The notes under the pieces are model-generated. The model was given only the letters and a program-made list of their open reading frames with translations, was not told where the DNA came from and made no database searches. A stretch of DNA of 64,000 bases from Rhizobacter koreensis. GTDB taxonomy: Bacteria > Pseudomonadota > Gammaproteobacteria > Burkholderiales > Burkholderiaceae_C. The stretch spans positions 1 to 64,000 of the forward strand of contig NZ_JABWMJ010000001.1 in assembly GCF_013366375.1 (NCBI RefSeq). Reading direction: 5' to 3'. Made by a program: the position numbers and the translations under genes. Positions 40,444-49,393 of this stretch are shown in pieces (the first letter of the stretch is position 1; each line of letters opens with the position of its first letter).

Positions 40444-40944
40444 TCAGCGGGCGCGCCAAAACAGCGCAACCCAGTAGGTCTGCATGCAGATCACGAGACC
40501 GGCCAGCAGGGCCGGCCAGCTCAGATCAGCCACCACTCGCGGTGCCAGCATCAACATGCCGACCGACACCGCGATCTTGATTCCGCTCCATGCGAGCACG
40601 CTGAGCGTGCTGGCGACCGGCGAGATGCTCGACAGCCGGCTGGTCATGCCGCGGGCCATCAGGGCACCCGGGACGGCGACGGTCGCACCGCCGTAGAGCA
40701 GCGATGCCCCGACACCCTCGGACGCGACCAACCAGCCGAGCGCGCCGAGTCCGAGCGCCACGACGGCCTGAAGGACCACCACCCGCCACGGCGAGAGCCC
40801 TGGCATGCGGCGGCGCAGATCGGCAGCCTCGTCGCGCGTGAGCCGATGGACCGGAGCGTCCTCGACCTCGTCGTCGAATGCACCCGGCCGCGCGCCGCGG
40901 CTGACCGCGTCGGACGTTGGGCGCGGCAGGGCGACTTTCAGCAC
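40444..40944 (-). CDS. atpI: ATP synthase subunit I (assembly factor AtpI)
   Basis: AtpI helps assemble the c ring. The 166 residues have a polar N-terminal tail of about 50 residues and four membrane spans (VVVLQAVVALGLGALGWLVA, SLLYGGATVAVPGALMA, VLAWSGIKIAVSVGMLMLA, LLAGLVICMQTYWVALF). It is the first gene of the operon. The GTG start at 40944 lies only about 9 nt from the -10 box; if the mRNA begins there, this would be a near-leaderless start. The only other candidate, an internal ATG at residue 47, would still keep all spans. Confidence 0.88.
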   Translation of the reverse strand: MLKVALPRPTSDAVSRGARPGAFDDEVEDAPVHRLTRDEAADLRRRMPGLSPWRVVVLQAVVALGLGALGWLVASEGVGASLLYGGATVAVPGALMARGMTSRLSSISPVASTLSVLAWSGIKIAVSVGMLMLAPRVVADLSWPALLAGLVICMQTYWVALFWRAR

Positions 40945-40952
40945 AGCCTCAG

Positions 40953-40983
40953 ATTATACGTAGAGAAGTGTTAACCCTGACAA
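40953..40983 (-). promoter_or_regulatory. Promoter of the atp operon
   Basis: The minus strand has TTGTCA (40978-40983) and a perfect TATAAT (40953-40958) with a 19-bp spacer. It is in an AT-rich patch, unusual for this window, directly upstream of atpI. The hexamers are near consensus, but the spacer is longer than the optimum of 17. Confidence 0.7.
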
Positions 40984-41186
40984 CTCTTGCACGGATGCAT
41001 CGCAGTGTCCCGCTCGGATTTGGTGCGAGTCCGGTTGGAGTCGCCGCGGCGTGATTGCACTCGCCGCACCCGGATCGTGAAGCGACGCGTCGATCATTGC
41101 CATGACGTGGCACGGCATGGACGCGGCCGTCCCGCCGCATCAGGCTTGCCGGTTCGACGCGTTCCCGGGCGTTTGCCCAGGCAGCC

Positions 41187-42068
41187 CTAGACGACGCCGA
41201 CGTCGAGCTTCATCCAGCCTCTGCACGACTCGCCGGGCTGGAGCGCGCGCAGGCCGTGCGCGAGCGGGTCGGCCGACTGGATCGCGTTGTTGACGTGACT
41301 CACCGGCTCGACGCAGAAGTAGCGCCGGTGCTGCGGCGTGTAGACGACGAGATGGTTCTCGGACGACGTGAGCTGCAACGCGAAGGTCTCGTCGGCGATC
41401 TGCGCCGGGCCGCGCCAGCCGTCGAACACGTTGTCGTCGTTCAGGCGCGCGATCGCGCTGTCGATGCCCGGCTGCGCGACGCGGCGTACCGGCAATTGCA
41501 GCTGATCGGCGTCCCAACGCTCCGACACCTCCGCGCGCAGGTGGCTGCGCTCGCGCAGCGGAAAGTACGGGTGCCAGCCGAAGCCGACCGGCTGCACGAC
41601 GTCGGCGCGGTTGACGATCGCCAACTCGACGCTCAGCGCCTCCGGAGTCAGCACGAACGACTGCGTCGCCTCGAACGCGAACGGCCAGTCCGCGTCGCCC
41701 ACGTGCGCGAGACGCAGCACGGCCTCGCACTCGTTCGCCGACACGACCTGCCACGCCCGTTGCCACCCGATGCCGTGCAGCGCGTGCGGCCCTGCATCGC
41801 CGGCGTCGGGCCGGATCGTGTAGTCGCGGCCTTGCCAGCCGAACCTGGCAAAGCCGATCCGGTTGGAATAGGGCACCAGCGGAAAGCTCGCGGCGTCGCG
41901 GGCGTTCGCGAGCAGCGCGGGCTCGGTCGAGCGCAGCACCGGCACGCCGGTGTGCCAGAGCCCGGCGACCGAGCCGCCGAGGTCCGGACGCAGCGCCAGC
42001 CGCAGGGCCCCTGCGCGCAGTTCGATCGCGTCCGGCCGGGTCGCCGGCACGCCGTCGCCTTCGATCAC
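41187..42068 (-). CDS. Aldose 1-epimerase family protein
   Basis: Aldose epimerases (mutarotases) interconvert anomers of sugars; the YeaD-like branch acts on hexose 6-phosphates. The 293 residues show the beta-sandwich pattern with LRPDLGGSVAGLWHTG, FPLVPYSNRIGFARF, HALHGIGWQRAWQV (His), PVGFGWHPYF (His) and a C-terminal YFCVEPVSHVNNA (Glu), the usual catalytic set. The GTG start (42066-42068) overlaps the stop of the acetyltransferase gene by 4 nt (GTGA), so the two are coupled. Confidence 0.9.
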   Translation of the reverse strand: MIEGDGVPATRPDAIELRAGALRLALRPDLGGSVAGLWHTGVPVLRSTEPALLANARDAASFPLVPYSNRIGFARFGWQGRDYTIRPDAGDAGPHALHGIGWQRAWQVVSANECEAVLRLAHVGDADWPFAFEATQSFVLTPEALSVELAIVNRADVVQPVGFGWHPYFPLRERSHLRAEVSERWDADQLQLPVRRVAQPGIDSAIARLNDDNVFDGWRGPAQIADETFALQLTSSENHLVVYTPQHRRYFCVEPVSHVNNAIQSADPLAHGLRALQPGESCRGWMKLDVGVV

Positions 42069-42562
42069 GTGAGGTCGACCTTGAGGTAGTGGGCGCCGGG
42101 AATGGGGTTGAAGTAGTACGGCGGGATCTCTTCGAAGCCGAGCGCGCGATAGAGCTCGCGCGCCGACTCCATGTCGTCGAGGGTGTCGAGCAGCATCACC
42201 GAATAGCCGCCGCGCCGCGCCTCGTCGATCAGCGCCTCGGCCAGCGCGCGGCCGATGCCGAGCCCGCGATACGCGGGCCGCACGAAGAGGCGCTTCATCT
42301 CGCAGGCGTTCGGGTAGTCGACCTCGGCGAGGCAACGCAAGGCGCCGCAGCCGGCCAGCTCGTCGCCCACGTAAGCCAGGATCACCTGCCCGGTCGGCGC
42401 AGCGTACTCGCCCGGAAGCCCCGCGACCTCCGCATCGAAGCCCTGGAAACCGAGATCGACCGGCAGCGAGGCCGCGTAGTCGCGGAAGATTCCGGCGGTC
42501 GCTTTCCAGAGCGCCGCGGAGTCGGCGACGCGAAGCGTGAAGCGGTCGTCGGGCGCGTTCAC
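42065..42562 (-). CDS. GNAT-family N-acetyltransferase
   Basis: The 165-residue protein has the acetyl-CoA binding core: VILAYVGDELAGCGALRCL (beta strands), MKRLFVRPAYRGLGIGRALAEALI in two parts (motif A, R-x-x-G-x-G/A as YRGLGIG) and ELYRALGFEEIPPYYFNP near the C-terminus. The GTG start is at 42562. The substrate is unknown; coupling to the epimerase gene gives no clear clue. Confidence 0.9.
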   Translation of the reverse strand: MNAPDDRFTLRVADSAALWKATAGIFRDYAASLPVDLGFQGFDAEVAGLPGEYAAPTGQVILAYVGDELAGCGALRCLAEVDYPNACEMKRLFVRPAYRGLGIGRALAEALIDEARRGGYSVMLLDTLDDMESARELYRALGFEEIPPYYFNPIPGAHYLKVDLT

Positions 42563-43273
42563 GCGAGGGTCGGCCGCCGAGGCTCACGCCGCAGGCGCCA
42601 GGGCTGCGGAGCGCGTGCGGCAGCGCAAAGTTCGCGTCGGCAGGTCGCGGACGACCCGGCTCGCCTCGCGCCGCATCGCGCGCATGGGTCCAGACGGGTC
42701 GCGCCGCGCGGCCCGAACGCACCATGCGGGCGTTCGGGAGAGTTCGCCGCGGCAGGCGGGCAGCAAGCGTTCATCGAACGAGCGGACGGTCGCGCTCACG
42801 CCGGGCGAGCGCCCAGTCGCGGCGGCGGGTTGCCGCGGTCGCAGGAGAAGCTGAGTGACGCGTTCGTTCCAACCTGCCGGATGGTAGCCGCAGCGCTGGC
42901 CGAAGTCGCCGCGACGGTGCCTGCCCGGACCGCGACCGACCTCGGCGTGCCGTCCGCGGGCTGCTCGGCACTTCGAACGCGCCGCTGCGAAGCGCCGAGC
43001 GCGAGGTTCCACCCGTCCGATGCGCAGCGGCGACGCCAGACCGGCGGCTCGTCGCGAGAGGCCTGGAACGGCGGCCTGCACGTGCCGCGCGGCCCGCTCG
43101 AACGTGGCGGCCTCGCAACGCGGTCGCGAAGGACCCTTCCGTTACCATCGCGAACCCGCCTGCGGCGCCGCCGCCGAGCGTGGTCGGCGCGCGCGAGGCG
43201 CGATTCGGCGCCTGACGTCGACCTGCGCAGCGACCCGCGCGCCGTCCGTTCCTCCTTTGCGTCACGCCGCTCG
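42563..43273. other. 711-bp intergenic region before the polysaccharide-export genes
   Basis: No open frame in this stretch looks like a real protein: products are Arg/Ala-rich, lack domains and contradict each other in frame. It must hold the promoters of the divergent acetyltransferase and export genes. I see a short inverted repeat, GAAGG-acc-CTTCC (43128-43140), but no convincing -35/-10 pair, RNA gene or direct repeat. It is the longest apparently non-coding stretch in the window. Confidence 0.5.
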
Positions 43274-45862
43274 ATGACCCTTTCCCGTTTGCGTTCGAAG
43301 ATCGTCCTGGCCGCGTGCCTGCTCGCCGGACCGGCATGGGCCCAGGTGGGCTTGCCGGTCGACGGCGGCAGCACCTTCAGCACGCCCGCGTACCCGCCGC
43401 GCACTGCGCCGGCCGGCGTACCGGGCACCATCGGCGCCATGCCGCTGCCGGCGCCGCCGGGCAGCACCGGCTACCCGAACGCCGCACCGGCCAACCCGCT
43501 GGTGCAGCGCCCGAACACCACCGCCGCGCAGCAGCCGCCGTTCGTCGTGGTGCAGCCTGCCCCGCTCGACGACGGGCAGCGCCGTCCTGCCGACCAGACG
43601 CCGCCACGCCCGAGCGAGTTCCAGCGCTTCGTCGAGGCATCGACCGGCCGTCTGCTGCCGATCTTCGGATCGACCTTCTTCGCCGATCCGGAACGCCTGC
43701 GCTCGCTCGAGAACGTGCCGGTGTCGGCCGATTACACCGTCGGCCCCGGCGACGAAGTCGTGATCCGCGCCTGGGGCTCGATCGACATCGACTACCGCGC
43801 GACGGTCGACCGCAACGGCATGCTGAACCTGCCGAAGGTCGGCAGCTTCAACGTCGCAGGGGTGAAGGCCTCCGACCTCGAGCGCAACCTGCGCGCGCAG
43901 ATCGGCCGCATCTTCACCAACTTCGACCTCAGCGTCTCGCTCGGCCAGCTGCGCGGACTGCGTGTCTTCATCGTCGGCCCGGCGCAACGCCCCGGCGTCG
44001 TCACGCTGCCGAGCCAGTCGACGCTGCTGTCGGCGGTGGTCGCCGCGGGCGGCCCGTCGCCGACCGGCTCGATGCGCAAGGTCCAGCTGCGCCGCAACGA
44101 CCGCGTGATCTCCGAGCTCGACGTCTACGAGTTCCTGGTTCAGGGCGACAAGTCGCGCGACGTCCAGCTTGCCGCCGGCGACGTGGTCGTGTTCCAGCCG
44201 GTCGGGCCCCAGGTCGCGCTCACCGGGTCGACCGACACGCCGGCGATCTTCGAGCTGAAGTCGGCGCAGGAGCCGCTGCGCGACGTGCTGCGCTACGCCG
44301 GCGGCGTTCCGGTGCTCGCCAACCCGAACCGCGTGCAGCTCGAGCGCGTCGACAACCGCCAGCGCAACGCCGCGCGCTTCGTCGAGACCTTCAGCCTCGA
44401 CACCGCCGGCCTGCAGAAGCCGCTTCGCGACGGCGACGTGCTCACGCTGCTCGCGATCTCGCCGCAGTTCGCCAATGCGGTGACGCTGCGCGGCCACGTT
44501 GCCCAGCCGCTGCGCTACCCGTTCACGCCCGGCATGCGCGTGCGCGACCTCATTCCGGATCGCGACGCGCTGATCACGCCCGACTTCTATCGGCGCAAGA
44601 ACATGCTGGTGCAGATCATCGAGGACGAGGAGTTCGCGGACACCGAGCTGCTGCCGGCGCCGTTCGACGCCGCCGGGAACCCGGTCGACCCGCGCAACCC
44701 GACATCGGGCACCTCGACCCGCAATCAGCCCGCGAACGGCGCGAACGCCGCGAACGCGACGGCAGCGCCGAACCTCGCGGCGAACACGCTCCCGATCGCG
44801 ACGCCCGGACGTCCGCTCAGCTACACCCAGCGCGTCGCGCGTGCCGAGGCGCGTGCTGCCCGCGACCGCGCGCGCCAGCCGGCCGCCCTGTTCGAGGAGC
44901 TGAACTGGGATTACGCGGTCATCGAACGCCTCAACCGCGACACCCTGCAGACCGAGATCATCCCGTTCAACCTGGGCCGCGCGGTGCTGCAGGGCGACGA
45001 GGCGAGCAACGTCCCTCTTCAACCCGGCGACGTGGTGACCGTGTTCAGCCAGAAGGATCTGCGCGTGCCGGTGGCGCGCCAGACCCGTCTGGTGTCGCTC
45101 GAGGGCGAAGTCAACGCGCCCGGCGTCTACCAGCTGCTGCCGGGCGAGACGCTCAAGAGCCTGATCGCACGCGCGGGCGGCTTCACGTCGCAGGCCTACG
45201 TGTACGGCCTCGAGTTCAGCCGCGAGCAGACCCGGGTGCGCCAGCGCGAGAACCTCGTGACCGCGATCGCCCGCCTCGAGTCGCTCGCCGCGATCCAGGC
45301 GGCACGCGAGGCGGCCAACCGCCGCGACGACGCCAACGCCGCCGCTGCCACCGCGGTCAGCAACGCGGCGACCAACGCGCAGATCGCGCGCCTCAGCCGG
45401 GTGCAGCCGAACGGCCGCGTCGCGCTCGAGCTGCGGCCGGAGACGCGCTCGATCGACGAACTGCCCGACGTGCTGCTCGAAGGCTCGGACCGCATCAGCG
45501 TGCCGCCGCGGCCCGGCTTCGTGACGGTCGCCGGCGCGGTGGTCAACAACAACGCGTTCCTGTGGAAGCCCGAGCGCACCGCGGGCGACTACCTGCGCCT
45601 CGCCGGCGCCGACGAGGCGGCCGACACCTCGAACATGTTCATCCTGCGCGCCGACGGCACGGTCACCCACGCCGGCGATCGACGCGGCTTCTTCGGGCGG
45701 GGCGGCATCGAGGGCCTGCGCATGTACCCCGGCGACGCGCTCATCGTGCCCAACCAGCTCGACTACGAGACCTGGGGCCGCGCGCTGATGCGCAACCTCA
45801 AGGACATCTCGCAGATCTTCGCCCAGTTCGGCCTCGGCATCGCCGCGCTCAACTCGCTATGA
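43274..45862 (+). CDS. SLBB-domain polysaccharide export protein (Wza-like)
   Basis: Wza-type proteins form the periplasmic/outer-membrane channel for exopolysaccharide. The 862 residues begin with a signal peptide (MTLSRLRSKIVLAACLLAGP then AWAQ, cut after AWA). There is no lipobox Cys, unlike E. coli Wza. A Pro-rich linker follows, then a polysaccharide-export domain (about 150-235; YTVGPGDEVVIRAWG) and a series of SLBB domains (for example GLRVFIVGPAQRPGVVTLP, VSLEGEVNAPGVYQLLPGE, VTVAGAVVNNNAFLW). It is over twice the Wza length. An Asn/Ala-rich insert lies around 470-505. It overlaps wzz by 4 nt. Confidence 0.88.
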   Translation: MTLSRLRSKIVLAACLLAGPAWAQVGLPVDGGSTFSTPAYPPRTAPAGVPGTIGAMPLPAPPGSTGYPNAAPANPLVQRPNTTAAQQPPFVVVQPAPLDDGQRRPADQTPPRPSEFQRFVEASTGRLLPIFGSTFFADPERLRSLENVPVSADYTVGPGDEVVIRAWGSIDIDYRATVDRNGMLNLPKVGSFNVAGVKASDLERNLRAQIGRIFTNFDLSVSLGQLRGLRVFIVGPAQRPGVVTLPSQSTLLSAVVAAGGPSPTGSMRKVQLRRNDRVISELDVYEFLVQGDKSRDVQLAAGDVVVFQPVGPQVALTGSTDTPAIFELKSAQEPLRDVLRYAGGVPVLANPNRVQLERVDNRQRNAARFVETFSLDTAGLQKPLRDGDVLTLLAISPQFANAVTLRGHVAQPLRYPFTPGMRVRDLIPDRDALITPDFYRRKNMLVQIIEDEEFADTELLPAPFDAAGNPVDPRNPTSGTSTRNQPANGANAANATAAPNLAANTLPIATPGRPLSYTQRVARAEARAARDRARQPAALFEELNWDYAVIERLNRDTLQTEIIPFNLGRAVLQGDEASNVPLQPGDVVTVFSQKDLRVPVARQTRLVSLEGEVNAPGVYQLLPGETLKSLIARAGGFTSQAYVYGLEFSREQTRVRQRENLVTAIARLESLAAIQAAREAANRRDDANAAAATAVSNAATNAQIARLSRVQPNGRVALELRPETRSIDELPDVLLEGSDRISVPPRPGFVTVAGAVVNNNAFLWKPERTAGDYLRLAGADEAADTSNMFILRADGTVTHAGDRRGFFGRGGIEGLRMYPGDALIVPNQLDYETWGRALMRNLKDISQIFAQFGLGIAALNSL

Positions 45863-47109
45863 GCGTCCACGACAGCATGCCCGGCTACGGGAACGTGCCG
45901 CTGCCCGACGACGTCTACGACGAGGATCGCGGACCGCGGGTCGGCCTCGCCGAGGTCCTGGCGTGGATCGGCGAGCGCAAGGCGCTGGTCGCGGCGATCA
46001 CGCTGGGCGTGGCGGTGCTCGCGGCCGCGGTCGCGTTCCTCGTGCTGAAGCCCGTCTACACGGCGCGCGCGACCTTCCTCGCGCCGAACTCGCAAGCGCC
46101 GAGCGGCTCGGCGGCGGCCATCGCGGCGCTCGGCCAGCTCGGCGGTCTCGCCGGCGGCTTCGCGCCGAAGACGCCCGACGAGCTCTACGTGGCGCTCTTC
46201 AAGAGCGACAGCGTGGTGCGACCGCTCGCCGAGCGCTTCAACCTGCGCGAGCGCTACGACGTCGACAGCTTCGAGGCCCTTCGCAGGCAGTTGCCCAAGT
46301 ACATCCGCGTGTCGTCCGACAGGAAGAGCGGCCTCATCACGGTCGAGGTCGACGACAAGGACCCGGCCTTCGCGGCGACGCTCGCCAACGCCCACGAAGG
46401 CGAGATCACGAAGGTGCTCTCGCGTCTGGCGGTGTCGGAGGCCCAGCTGCGGCGCGCGTTCTTCGAGCGCCAGCTCAACGAGACCAAGGAGAACCTGGTC
46501 AAGGCCGAGCAGGGCCTGCGGACGGTGCAGGAGCGCTCGGGTGTGATCGCGCTCGACAAGCAGGCCGAGGCGCTGATCGGCAGCGCCGCCGCGGTGCGCG
46601 CGCAGATCGCCGAGCGCGAGATCCAGCTGCGCGTGCTGCGTACCTCGGCGACCGAGCAGAACCCCGAGGTGATCCGCCTGCAGTCCGAGCTGCGCGGCTT
46701 GCGTGCCGAGCTCGCGCGCATGGAGTCGCGCGCCGGCGGCAACAACGGCAGCGCGGTCGACCTGCCGGTGGGCCGCATTCCGGAGGCGGCGATCGAGTAC
46801 GTGCGGGCGCGCCGCGAGCTGCGCCTGCAGGAGACGCTGCTCGAGGCCATGGTGCGGCAGTACGAGGTCGCCAAGCTCGACGAGGCCAAGGAAGGCCCGG
46901 CGCTGCAGCGTGTCGACGCCGCGGTGCCGCCCGACTACAAGTCGAAGCCCTCGCGCGCCCTGATCATCCTCGGCAGCACGCTCGTCGCGTTCCTGCTGAG
47001 CGCAGGCTGGGTCGTGTTCCGGCGCTACCTGCAGCTGCGCCGCGAGATGGACCCCGACGCGTCCGCGAGCTGGCACGCCGCCGCACGCGCCTGGGGCTGG
47101 GGCCGCTGA
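45859..47109 (+). CDS. Wzz/GNVR-type polysaccharide chain-length/co-polymerase protein
   Basis: PCP proteins control polysaccharide chain length from the inner membrane. The 416 residues have two membrane helices (AAITLGVAVLAAAVAFLVL, about 45-63, and ALIILGSTLVAFLLSAGWVVF near 375-395) around a large periplasmic part with a coiled coil (about 180-260) and the Pro-rich VDAAVPPDYKSKPSR before the second span. It lacks a cytoplasmic tyrosine-kinase domain. The ATG overlaps the stop of the SLBB gene (ATGA). No glycosyltransferase, polymerase or flippase genes follow, so this is an isolated export pair. Confidence 0.9.
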   Translation: MSVHDSMPGYGNVPLPDDVYDEDRGPRVGLAEVLAWIGERKALVAAITLGVAVLAAAVAFLVLKPVYTARATFLAPNSQAPSGSAAAIAALGQLGGLAGGFAPKTPDELYVALFKSDSVVRPLAERFNLRERYDVDSFEALRRQLPKYIRVSSDRKSGLITVEVDDKDPAFAATLANAHEGEITKVLSRLAVSEAQLRRAFFERQLNETKENLVKAEQGLRTVQERSGVIALDKQAEALIGSAAAVRAQIAEREIQLRVLRTSATEQNPEVIRLQSELRGLRAELARMESRAGGNNGSAVDLPVGRIPEAAIEYVRARRELRLQETLLEAMVRQYEVAKLDEAKEGPALQRVDAAVPPDYKSKPSRALIILGSTLVAFLLSAGWVVFRRYLQLRREMDPDASASWHAAARAWGWGR

Positions 47110-47134
47110 GCGGCAAGTCCGATCCCGCGGGGCC

Positions 47135-47159
47135 CGGGCGGCGTGGCGCCGCCCGTTTT
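47135..47159 (+). terminator. Rho-independent terminator after the export pair
   Basis: A perfect 9-bp stem, CGGGCGGCG/CGCCGCCCG, with a 3-nt loop and TTTT directly after, 25 nt past the wzz-like stop codon and ending 1 nt before the convergent phzF stop. Confidence 0.85.
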
Positions 47160-47160
47160 C

Positions 47161-48009
47161 TCAAGGCAGCGTGACGCTGCCGCGGATGCAGGTGACGCAG
47201 TCGCCGCCGATCCAGATCGTCGGGCCGTCCTGTTCGACGTGCACCCGCCCGGCGCGGCCGAGCGCGGTGCCCTGGCTCGCCACGTAGCGCGGCGGCGCGA
47301 TCCGCGCGCCGATCAGCCACTGCGCGACGCTCGCGTTGAGGCTGCCGGTGACCGGGTCTTCGACCACGCCGGGCGTCGTGAGGAACGCGCGCAGCTCGAA
47401 GTGCGGCGTGCCGGCGTGACCGCCTTCGGGCCACGGCGCGACGACACCGAGTTCGAGGCCGGCGAGCAGCGCCGGGTCGGGCACGAGGTTCAGCAGTTCC
47501 TCGCGCGAGCCGAGCATCACCGCGACCCAGCCCGGCCCGTTGTCGACCCACTGCGACGCCTTGATCGCGCCGGGCGCGACGCGCAGCGCACGGGCGATGC
47601 GGGCCAGCAGCCCGGCGTCGACCGGGCCGCTGCGGCGCAGCGGCGGCGCCGCGAACGCGAGCCGGCCGGCGCCGCGCCGGATCCGCACCAGCCCGACGCC
47701 GCATTCCTGCACCACGTCTTCGCCGCGGACACGGCCGCCGGCCGCGAGCCACGCGTGGCAGCTGCCGAGCGTCGGGTGACCGGCGAACGGCAGCTCGCGG
47801 CTGGTCGTGAAGATGCGCACCCGGTAGTCGGCGCCGGGCGTCGTCGGCGCAAGCAGGAACGCGGTCTCGCTGAGGTTCATCCAGCGCGCGAACGCCTGCA
47901 TCTGGCCGGCGTCGAGCCGGTCGGCGCCGTGCACCACGGCGAGCGGGTTGCCGCAGAGCGGCGTGTCGGTGAACACGTCGATCTGCGCGAAGTCGAAGGT
48001 CGTCGTCAT
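47161..48009 (-). CDS. PhzF-family isomerase-like protein
   Basis: PhzF-fold proteins are diaminopimelate epimerase-like isomerases; phenazine PhzF is one member and most others have no known substrate. The 282 residues have DVFTDTPLCGNPLAVV, the catalytic Glu48 in NLSETAFLL, FTTSRELPFAGHPTLGS and EDPVTGSLNASVAQWL, all typical. ATG 48009 overlaps the aminotransferase stop (ATGA). No phenazine genes are near, so a role with the adjacent PLP enzyme is more likely than phenazine synthesis. Confidence 0.92.
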   Translation of the reverse strand: MTTTFDFAQIDVFTDTPLCGNPLAVVHGADRLDAGQMQAFARWMNLSETAFLLAPTTPGADYRVRIFTTSRELPFAGHPTLGSCHAWLAAGGRVRGEDVVQECGVGLVRIRRGAGRLAFAAPPLRRSGPVDAGLLARIARALRVAPGAIKASQWVDNGPGWVAVMLGSREELLNLVPDPALLAGLELGVVAPWPEGGHAGTPHFELRAFLTTPGVVEDPVTGSLNASVAQWLIGARIAPPRYVASQGTALGRAGRVHVEQDGPTIWIGGDCVTCIRGSVTLP

Positions 48010-49283
48010 GCGAGCTCCCGCAGCGCGTCGGCGATCGCGCCGACGCCCGCGTCGATCTGCGCGGCGGTGACGGTGACGAAGGAGAGACGCAGCGTGCGGG
48101 CGCCGCTGCCGTCCGCATGGAACGCGGCACCCGGAACGAAGGCGACGCCGCGCGCGACCGCACGCGCCAGCAGCACGCCCGCGTCGACGTGCGCGGGCAG
48201 CTCGAGCCAGAAGAACATGCCGCCGCTCGGCGCCTGCCAGCGGCAGCCGAGTCCCGAGCGCGCGCCGAGGTGCGCGTGCAGCGCGGCGTCCATCGCGTCG
48301 CGCCCGGTGCGGTAGCGCGCGCGCAGCGCCGGCAGGTGCTCGGCGAGCATTCCGCTTTGCAGCACCGCGCTGACGATGCGCTGGTTCAAGCCCGGCGTGT
48401 GGAGGTCCGACGCCTGCTTGGCCTGCACGAACTTCGGCAGCAGGTCGGGCGGCGCGACCAGATAGCCGAGCCGAAGTCCGGGCGCCAGCACCTTCGAGAA
48501 CGAGCCGAGGTAGACGGTGCCGGCCGGCCAGTGCGTCGCAAGCGGACGCGGCGGCGCGCGGTCGTACCAGAGCTCGCCGTACGGGTTGTCCTCGACGATC
48601 GGAACGCGTGCTTCGCGCGCCGCTGCGGCGAGCGCCGCGCGCCGCTCGGCCGGGATGCAGCGCCCGCTCGGATTCTGGAAGTTGGGCAGCAGGTAGACGC
48701 AGCGCGCCGGGTCGGCCGCCTCGCCCAGACGACGCAGCGCGGCCGGCGAGGGCCCGTCGACGTCGCCGTCGAGCGCTGCGAAGCGGGCGTCGGCGAGCGT
48801 GAACGCCTGCAGCGCGCCGAGGTAGGTGGGCGTCTCGACGGCGACCGTGCTGCCCGGGTCGAGCACGACCTTGCCGACGAGGTCGAGGCCCTGCTGCGAA
48901 CCGGCCGTGACGAGCACCTGGGCGGGGTCGACGTCCATGCCGTGGCCGGCGAGGTGCTCGGCGACCCAGCCGCGCAGCGGCGCGAAGCCCTCGCTCGGCG
49001 CGTACTGCAGCGCCTCGTGCGGCGTCTCGGCGAGCACCCGCGCGGTCGCGGCACGGATCGCGTCGAGCGGAAACGAGAGCGGCGACGGCAGCCCGCCGGC
49101 GAGCGAGATCATCCCGGGCTGGTCGGCGAGCTTGAGGATCTCGCGGATCGCCGACGGATTGGCGCGCGCACTGCGGCGCGACACGCGCCACGGCGAGGCG
49201 GCAGCGCGCCTGCCGAGCGATTGGTCGGGAAGCGGCGCGGTGGTCGGGTTCGCGGGCAGGTCCTGGGTCACGGTCTCGGGCAT
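48006..49283 (-). CDS. PLP-dependent aminotransferase (2-aminoadipate aminotransferase-like)
   Basis: This is a fold-type I aminotransferase of the LysN/AadA-like group. The 425 residues include MISLAGGLPSP, LQYAPSEGFAPLRGWV, TAGSQQGLDLVGKVVLDPG, YLLPNFQNPSGRC, VEDNPYGELWY and the Schiff-base Lys in GSFSKVLAPGLRLGY. I chose ATG 49283 (MPETVTQDLPAN); earlier starts lie in the divergent promoter. It is divergent from a MocR regulator gene, and such pairs usually mean the regulator controls the enzyme. The substrate is unknown. Confidence 0.92.
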   Translation of the reverse strand: MPETVTQDLPANPTTAPLPDQSLGRRAAASPWRVSRRSARANPSAIREILKLADQPGMISLAGGLPSPLSFPLDAIRAATARVLAETPHEALQYAPSEGFAPLRGWVAEHLAGHGMDVDPAQVLVTAGSQQGLDLVGKVVLDPGSTVAVETPTYLGALQAFTLADARFAALDGDVDGPSPAALRRLGEAADPARCVYLLPNFQNPSGRCIPAERRAALAAAAREARVPIVEDNPYGELWYDRAPPRPLATHWPAGTVYLGSFSKVLAPGLRLGYLVAPPDLLPKFVQAKQASDLHTPGLNQRIVSAVLQSGMLAEHLPALRARYRTGRDAMDAALHAHLGARSGLGCRWQAPSGGMFFWLELPAHVDAGVLLARAVARGVAFVPGAAFHADGSGARTLRLSFVTVTAAQIDAGVGAIADALRELA

Positions 49284-49330
49284 GGTGTTCCTCGGTAGCG
49301 GGCAACCCAGTCTAGGCCCGCGCACCAGCA

Positions 49331-49373
49331 CAGTACCGGTACACTGCGCGCCAAACAACCGCAGCCTGTACTG
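49331..49373. promoter_or_regulatory. Probable MocR operator region
   Basis: Between the divergent aminotransferase and mocR-like genes lies CAGTACCGGTACACTG (49331-49346), containing the perfect palindrome GTACCGGTAC. A second similar half-site, CTGTACTG, follows at 49366-49373, 20 nt before the regulator ATG. MocR proteins commonly bind paired short repeats in such divergent regions, so an operator is inferred. Confidence 0.5.
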
Positions 49374-49393
49374 GCAGACAGCCGCCACACCGC

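Noticed and set aside
42537..43467. Several 70-220-codon frames in both directions before the export genes
   Set aside because: They overlap each other in conflicting frames, are Arg/Ala-rich, and lack ribosome-binding sites or motifs. I treat the region as non-coding.
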